Below, one piece after another: positions 61,236 through 64,000 of a DNA stretch of 64,000 nt. The position numbers were made by a program, and so were the translations under genes. The notes beneath the pieces are model-generated. The model had not been told where the DNA came from. It saw only the letters and a list, made by a program, of their open reading frames with translations, and made no database searches. How positions within the stretch are numbered: position 1 is the first letter of the stretch; each line of letters opens with the position of its first letter. This DNA is from MWDV01 sp964634255 (GTDB taxonomy: Bacteria > Verrucomicrobiota > Verrucomicrobiia > Limisphaerales > MWDV01). Where the stretch lies: NCBI GenBank assembly GCA_964634255.1, contig CAZWJC010000009.1:1-64000 (forward strand), written 5' to 3'.

Positions 61236-62125
61236 GAAGCAGTAGGAACGGGCGATGCAGACGGTGCGCTGAGTGTCGTCGGGTTGAGGGCGGGAAGCTC
61301 CTCGAGCGTCAGCAGGAAGCGGTCGATGGCGTCACGCCGGCACAACCGCAATGTCGAACACAACCGTCGCCCGTCGGCGGGGACAACTGCACCGGTCTCG
61401 ACCGCCACCGCCACGGCATGCAACAGAACTTCCAAGTCCTGAATGTCGCCCATGAGCTTCTGAAAGCCGCGCATCCGAGCCAACAGCTCTTCCGTAATGC
61501 CCGGCACCAAGGGCTGGAGGAGCTCGCCCATGTAGCGCACGCGCTTGAAAGCCACGCGGGTGCGATGGATGGTGGCTGGCGCACGGCGGCAGATTTGCCG
61601 GCGCAACACGATCACCCGCGCGAAGGCTTCGCCCAACGCGGCCTGTGCCAGTTGCTCCGCGCTGGACGGACACTTACCCGAACCCGTGGCCGCCAACGCC
61701 TCCTCAATCGCCTTCAGCCGCTTCTGCAGTCGTCTCTGCCTCGTGGCCTTGATGCCGCGGCACAACTCGCCAATGAGCTCGCGCTCGCGTCGCCGCCACA
61801 ACGAGTCCAGCAGCCGTGTTTCCGGAAACTCGCGGCGCAGCGGCTTGAGCAGTGTCAGGCAAACATGGGTATCGCGTAGCGTGTCGAAGGAATCCAGCCG
61901 GCGTTTCAGGTCCTTCCTCGCCTTGCGGATATCTTCCCCAAAATGCAGGGTGCGCAGCAAATCCAGCAACGCCAATAGCCGGCGCGTTTCAATGCGCAGG
62001 TTATGCACGGTGGTTTCCGAGAACTTCCTCTGGCAACGCTCCAACCGGTTGCGGTAGCGTCGCCGTAATGTGCGCACACTTCGAGTGAGATGGCGGGCGA
62101 GCGCTTTAGGTAAGAGCACGTCCAT
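61232..62125 (-). CDS. CHAD-domain protein
   Basis: This 297-aa protein is highly basic and helical. CHAD signatures are VHNLRIETRRLLALLDLL near the N-terminus and THRTRVAFKRVRYMGELLQPL in the second half, the conserved His/Arg/Lys helices that bind polyphosphate. It sits 9 bp downstream of ppk1 and overlaps sixA, consistent with binding the product of the kinase. The protein is cytoplasmic, without signal peptide. Confidence 0.93.
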   Translation of the reverse strand: MDVLLPKALARHLTRSVRTLRRRYRNRLERCQRKFSETTVHNLRIETRRLLALLDLLRTLHFGEDIRKARKDLKRRLDSFDTLRDTHVCLTLLKPLRREFPETRLLDSLWRRRERELIGELCRGIKATRQRRLQKRLKAIEEALAATGSGKCPSSAEQLAQAALGEAFARVIVLRRQICRRAPATIHRTRVAFKRVRYMGELLQPLVPGITEELLARMRGFQKLMGDIQDLEVLLHAVAVAVETGAVVPADGRRLCSTLRLCRRDAIDRFLLTLEELPALNPTTLSAPSASPVPTAS

Positions 62126-62134
62126 GACCGCAGC

Positions 62135-64000
62135 TCAAAATGGCCGCTTTGCCAGTTTGACTTCCGGATACCGATTCTTCGCGGCAGGCAGTCTCACGAG
62201 AGGCGTGTTGCCGCTGACCGCGTGGGCAATGAACTCAAATTGACTGCGGCGAGCTTTCACTCCCCGTTTTCGGTCCGCCAACCGGTAGTTGCCATCCGGC
62301 TGAAGCAACCGCGCCCGGGTGTTGTCCGCCAGCGGCACCGCCACTAGTTCCGACGTAATTCGCTCGCGCAGGTTGCCGTCGAGGATTGGGAACACAGCTT
62401 CGATGCGGCGGTAGAAGTTCCGCGGCATCCAATCCGCACTACCCATGAACACCTCCGGCTGACTCGCGTTCTCGAAGTAGAAAATGCGGCTGTGCTCGAG
62501 GAAGCGGTCCACGATGCTGCGCACGGTGATGTTCTCGCTCACCCCTTTGAGCCCCGGCCGCAGGCAGCAAATACCCCGCACGATAAGGTCGATCTTTACG
62601 CCGGCTTGCGACGCGCGATACATGGCTTCGATGATCTCGCGGTCCACGAGCGAGTTCATCTTGGCCACCATGCGGGCCGGAAACCCATTCCGGGCGTGGT
62701 CGGCTTCGCGGTTCACCAAGCCCACCAACCGGGCGGCCAGGTCGAACGGAGCCACGAGCAACCGCTGCATCGGCCGGAACTGCGAAATGCCGGTGAGCAG
62801 GTTGAAGAGGTTCGTCACGTCCTCACCAAACTCGGGCCGGCACGTCAACAGGCCCGTATCCGTGTAGAGCCGTGCTGTGCTCGCATTGTAGTTGCCGGTC
62901 GCCAGGTGGACGTAGCGACGGATCGTGTCCCCATCACGGCGCACGATGAGCGTGGCCTTGCAGTGAATCTTGTAACCGACGAGGCCATAGACGACATGCA
63001 CGCCCGCGTCCTCCAGCTTGCGCGCCCACTCGATGTTGTTGGCCTCATCAAAGCGCGCCCGCAACTCGACGACCACCGCCACCTGCTTGCCGTTTTTCAC
63101 TGCATCCATCAGCGCACCGATGATGCGCGCGTCGCCACCGGTTCGATAGAGCGTCTGTTTGATGGCCAGGACCGCCGGGTCGAGCGCGGCTTGTTGCAGG
63201 AGGCTCACAACGCTTTCGAAACTCTCGAACGGATGATGCAGGAGGATGTCGTGCTTCCGAATGGCGGCGAACAGGTCCTCGTGATCACGCACGGTCCTGG
63301 CCAAGGGCGCAACAAAGGGCGGGTAGCGCAATTCCGGCGAGTGATCGCCCTCACAGATCATCATCAGGCGGACCGGATTGAGCGGGCCGTCCACAACGTG
63401 CAGGTCCGCCTCGTCGAGCCGCAACTGCTGCAGCAATTGCGTGCGCACATCCTCCGGACAGCCCCGCCCGACTTCGAGCCGCACCGCGTCGCCCCGACGT
63501 CGGCGCTGGAGCTCCTGTTCCACCGCCGCCAGCAAATTCGCCACCTCCTCGTCGTCAATGTACAACTCGCTGTTGCGCGTGACGCGGAACGGCCACCAAC
63601 CTTGAATCTTCGTGCCCGGAAAAAGATCGCCCAGGAAATGCCCGATAAGCTGTCCGAGAAAGACATAGTCCATACGACCATCGTGGCGGGGCAGCTTGAT
63701 CAACCGCGGCAAGACTCGCGGCACCTGCACCACGGCCAGTTGCGACTCCGGTTTCCCCCCAGAGTCCATCTCCACCTTGGCGATGAGGTTGAGCGAGCGG
63801 TTTAGCAGTTGCGGAAATGGGTGCGCGGAGTCAATCGCCAGCGGCGTGAGCACCGGCAACACCTCGGTGCGGTAGTAGCGCTCGATCCACTCGCGGTCGG
63901 CGTCATCAAGGTCCGCCCAAGCGAGGAAACGGATGCCGTTCTTCGCCAGTTCAGGCACGAGATGTTCGCGCCAGCAAGCGTATTGGGCCCGTATCATGCG
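62135..64000 (-). CDS. ppk1: Polyphosphate kinase 1, 5' end beyond the window
   Basis: At least 621 residues are visible; the N-terminal part (about 80-100 aa) is cut by the window edge. Motifs include TPLAIDSAHPFPQLLNRSLNL, HHPFESFESVVSLLQQAA, LAIKQTLYRT, GYKIHCKATLIVRR with the phospho-accepting His, HLATGNYNASTARLYTD, and FLEHSRIFYF with the second His of the PLD-like fold. It makes polyphosphate from ATP. It is followed by CHAD (9 bp) and SixA-like (overlap) genes, a compact polyphosphate operon. Confidence 0.95.
   Translation of the reverse strand, partial: RMIRAQYACWREHLVPELAKNGIRFLAWADLDDADREWIERYYRTEVLPVLTPLAIDSAHPFPQLLNRSLNLIAKVEMDSGGKPESQLAVVQVPRVLPRLIKLPRHDGRMDYVFLGQLIGHFLGDLFPGTKIQGWWPFRVTRNSELYIDDEEVANLLAAVEQELQRRRRGDAVRLEVGRGCPEDVRTQLLQQLRLDEADLHVVDGPLNPVRLMMICEGDHSPELRYPPFVAPLARTVRDHEDLFAAIRKHDILLHHPFESFESVVSLLQQAALDPAVLAIKQTLYRTGGDARIIGALMDAVKNGKQVAVVVELRARFDEANNIEWARKLEDAGVHVVYGLVGYKIHCKATLIVRRDGDTIRRYVHLATGNYNASTARLYTDTGLLTCRPEFGEDVTNLFNLLTGISQFRPMQRLLVAPFDLAARLVGLVNREADHARNGFPARMVAKMNSLVDREIIEAMYRASQAGVKIDLIVRGICCLRPGLKGVSENITVRSIVDRFLEHSRIFYFENASQPEVFMGSADWMPRNFYRRIEAVFPILDGNLRERITSELVAVPLADNTRARLLQPDGNYRLADRKRGVKARRSQFEFIAHAVSGNTPLVRLPAAKNRYPEVKLAKRPF

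Noticed and set aside
1..64000. tRNA, rRNA, transposase or integrase genes
   Set aside because: No T-loop or rRNA-like sequence and no DDE or tyrosine recombinase motif was noticed on reading. A tRNAscan or Infernal run would be needed to be certain.

Overview
The window looks like a chromosome segment of a Verrucomicrobia-type bacterium (PVC group, probably Limisphaerales/Pedosphaeraceae-like). This is inferred from style, not from a marker gene. It is GC-rich, most CDSs lack a strong Shine-Dalgarno, it carries very large secreted Ig/LamG/glycosidase-like proteins whose C-termini end in an RFYRLR-type motif, and it mixes polysaccharide-export genes, a FecR/CHASE2-cyclase pair and several secreted carbohydrate- or lipid-acting hydrolases. 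No rRNA, tRNA, CRISPR array, transposase or prophage gene was seen.

Layout. 0-6.1 kb (minus): an edge-truncated secreted protein, a short YD-repeat/LamG-like secreted protein and a 1567-aa RHS protein whose tail is a truncated FecR-like domain. 6.4-9.9 kb (plus): an ArnT-like membrane glycosyltransferase and purH, separated by a dispersed structured repeat. 10-17.8 kb (minus): an exopolysaccharide export block (beta-barrel protein, Wzc-type tyrosine kinase, Wza-like lipoprotein, FHA membrane protein), preceded by a TPR/LysM lipoprotein, a membrane protein and a GT2 glycosyltransferase. 18-19.5 kb (plus): lspA and an RluD-type pseudouridine synthase. 19.6-29.6 kb: mostly minus-strand secreted hydrolases (sialidase-like, ceramidase-like, GH-like), a PBP4-type carboxypeptidase, a radical SAM protein, a TerB-like protein, and two small plus-strand proteins. 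29.8-34.1 kb: an SGNH/MBOAT O-acylation pair divergent from a methyltransferase and a GT9 glycosyltransferase. 34.1-47.2 kb (minus): three tandem paralogous giant secreted proteins with a DUF4091/GH123-like catalytic region. 47.3-52.1 kb: a NarX/NarL-type two-component pair, a polysaccharide deacetylase, a methyltransferase and a FemAB-like GNAT protein. 52.2-59 kb (plus): radC, a FecR protein, a CHASE2-adenylate cyclase, two lipoproteins and a hybrid histidine kinase. 59-64 kb (minus): an APC amino acid permease and a polyphosphate module (SixA phosphatase, CHAD protein, Ppk1 running off the edge).

How they may fit together: much of the window concerns building, modifying, exporting and degrading surface glycans (GT83, GT2, GT9, MBOAT/SGNH, deacetylase, FemAB, Wza/Wzc) with several signalling units between them. 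The least ordinary items are the tandem GH123-like giants, the RHS-FecR fusion that stops in the middle of the FecR core, a composite two-hairpin intergenic element found three times, and the compact polyphosphate operon.
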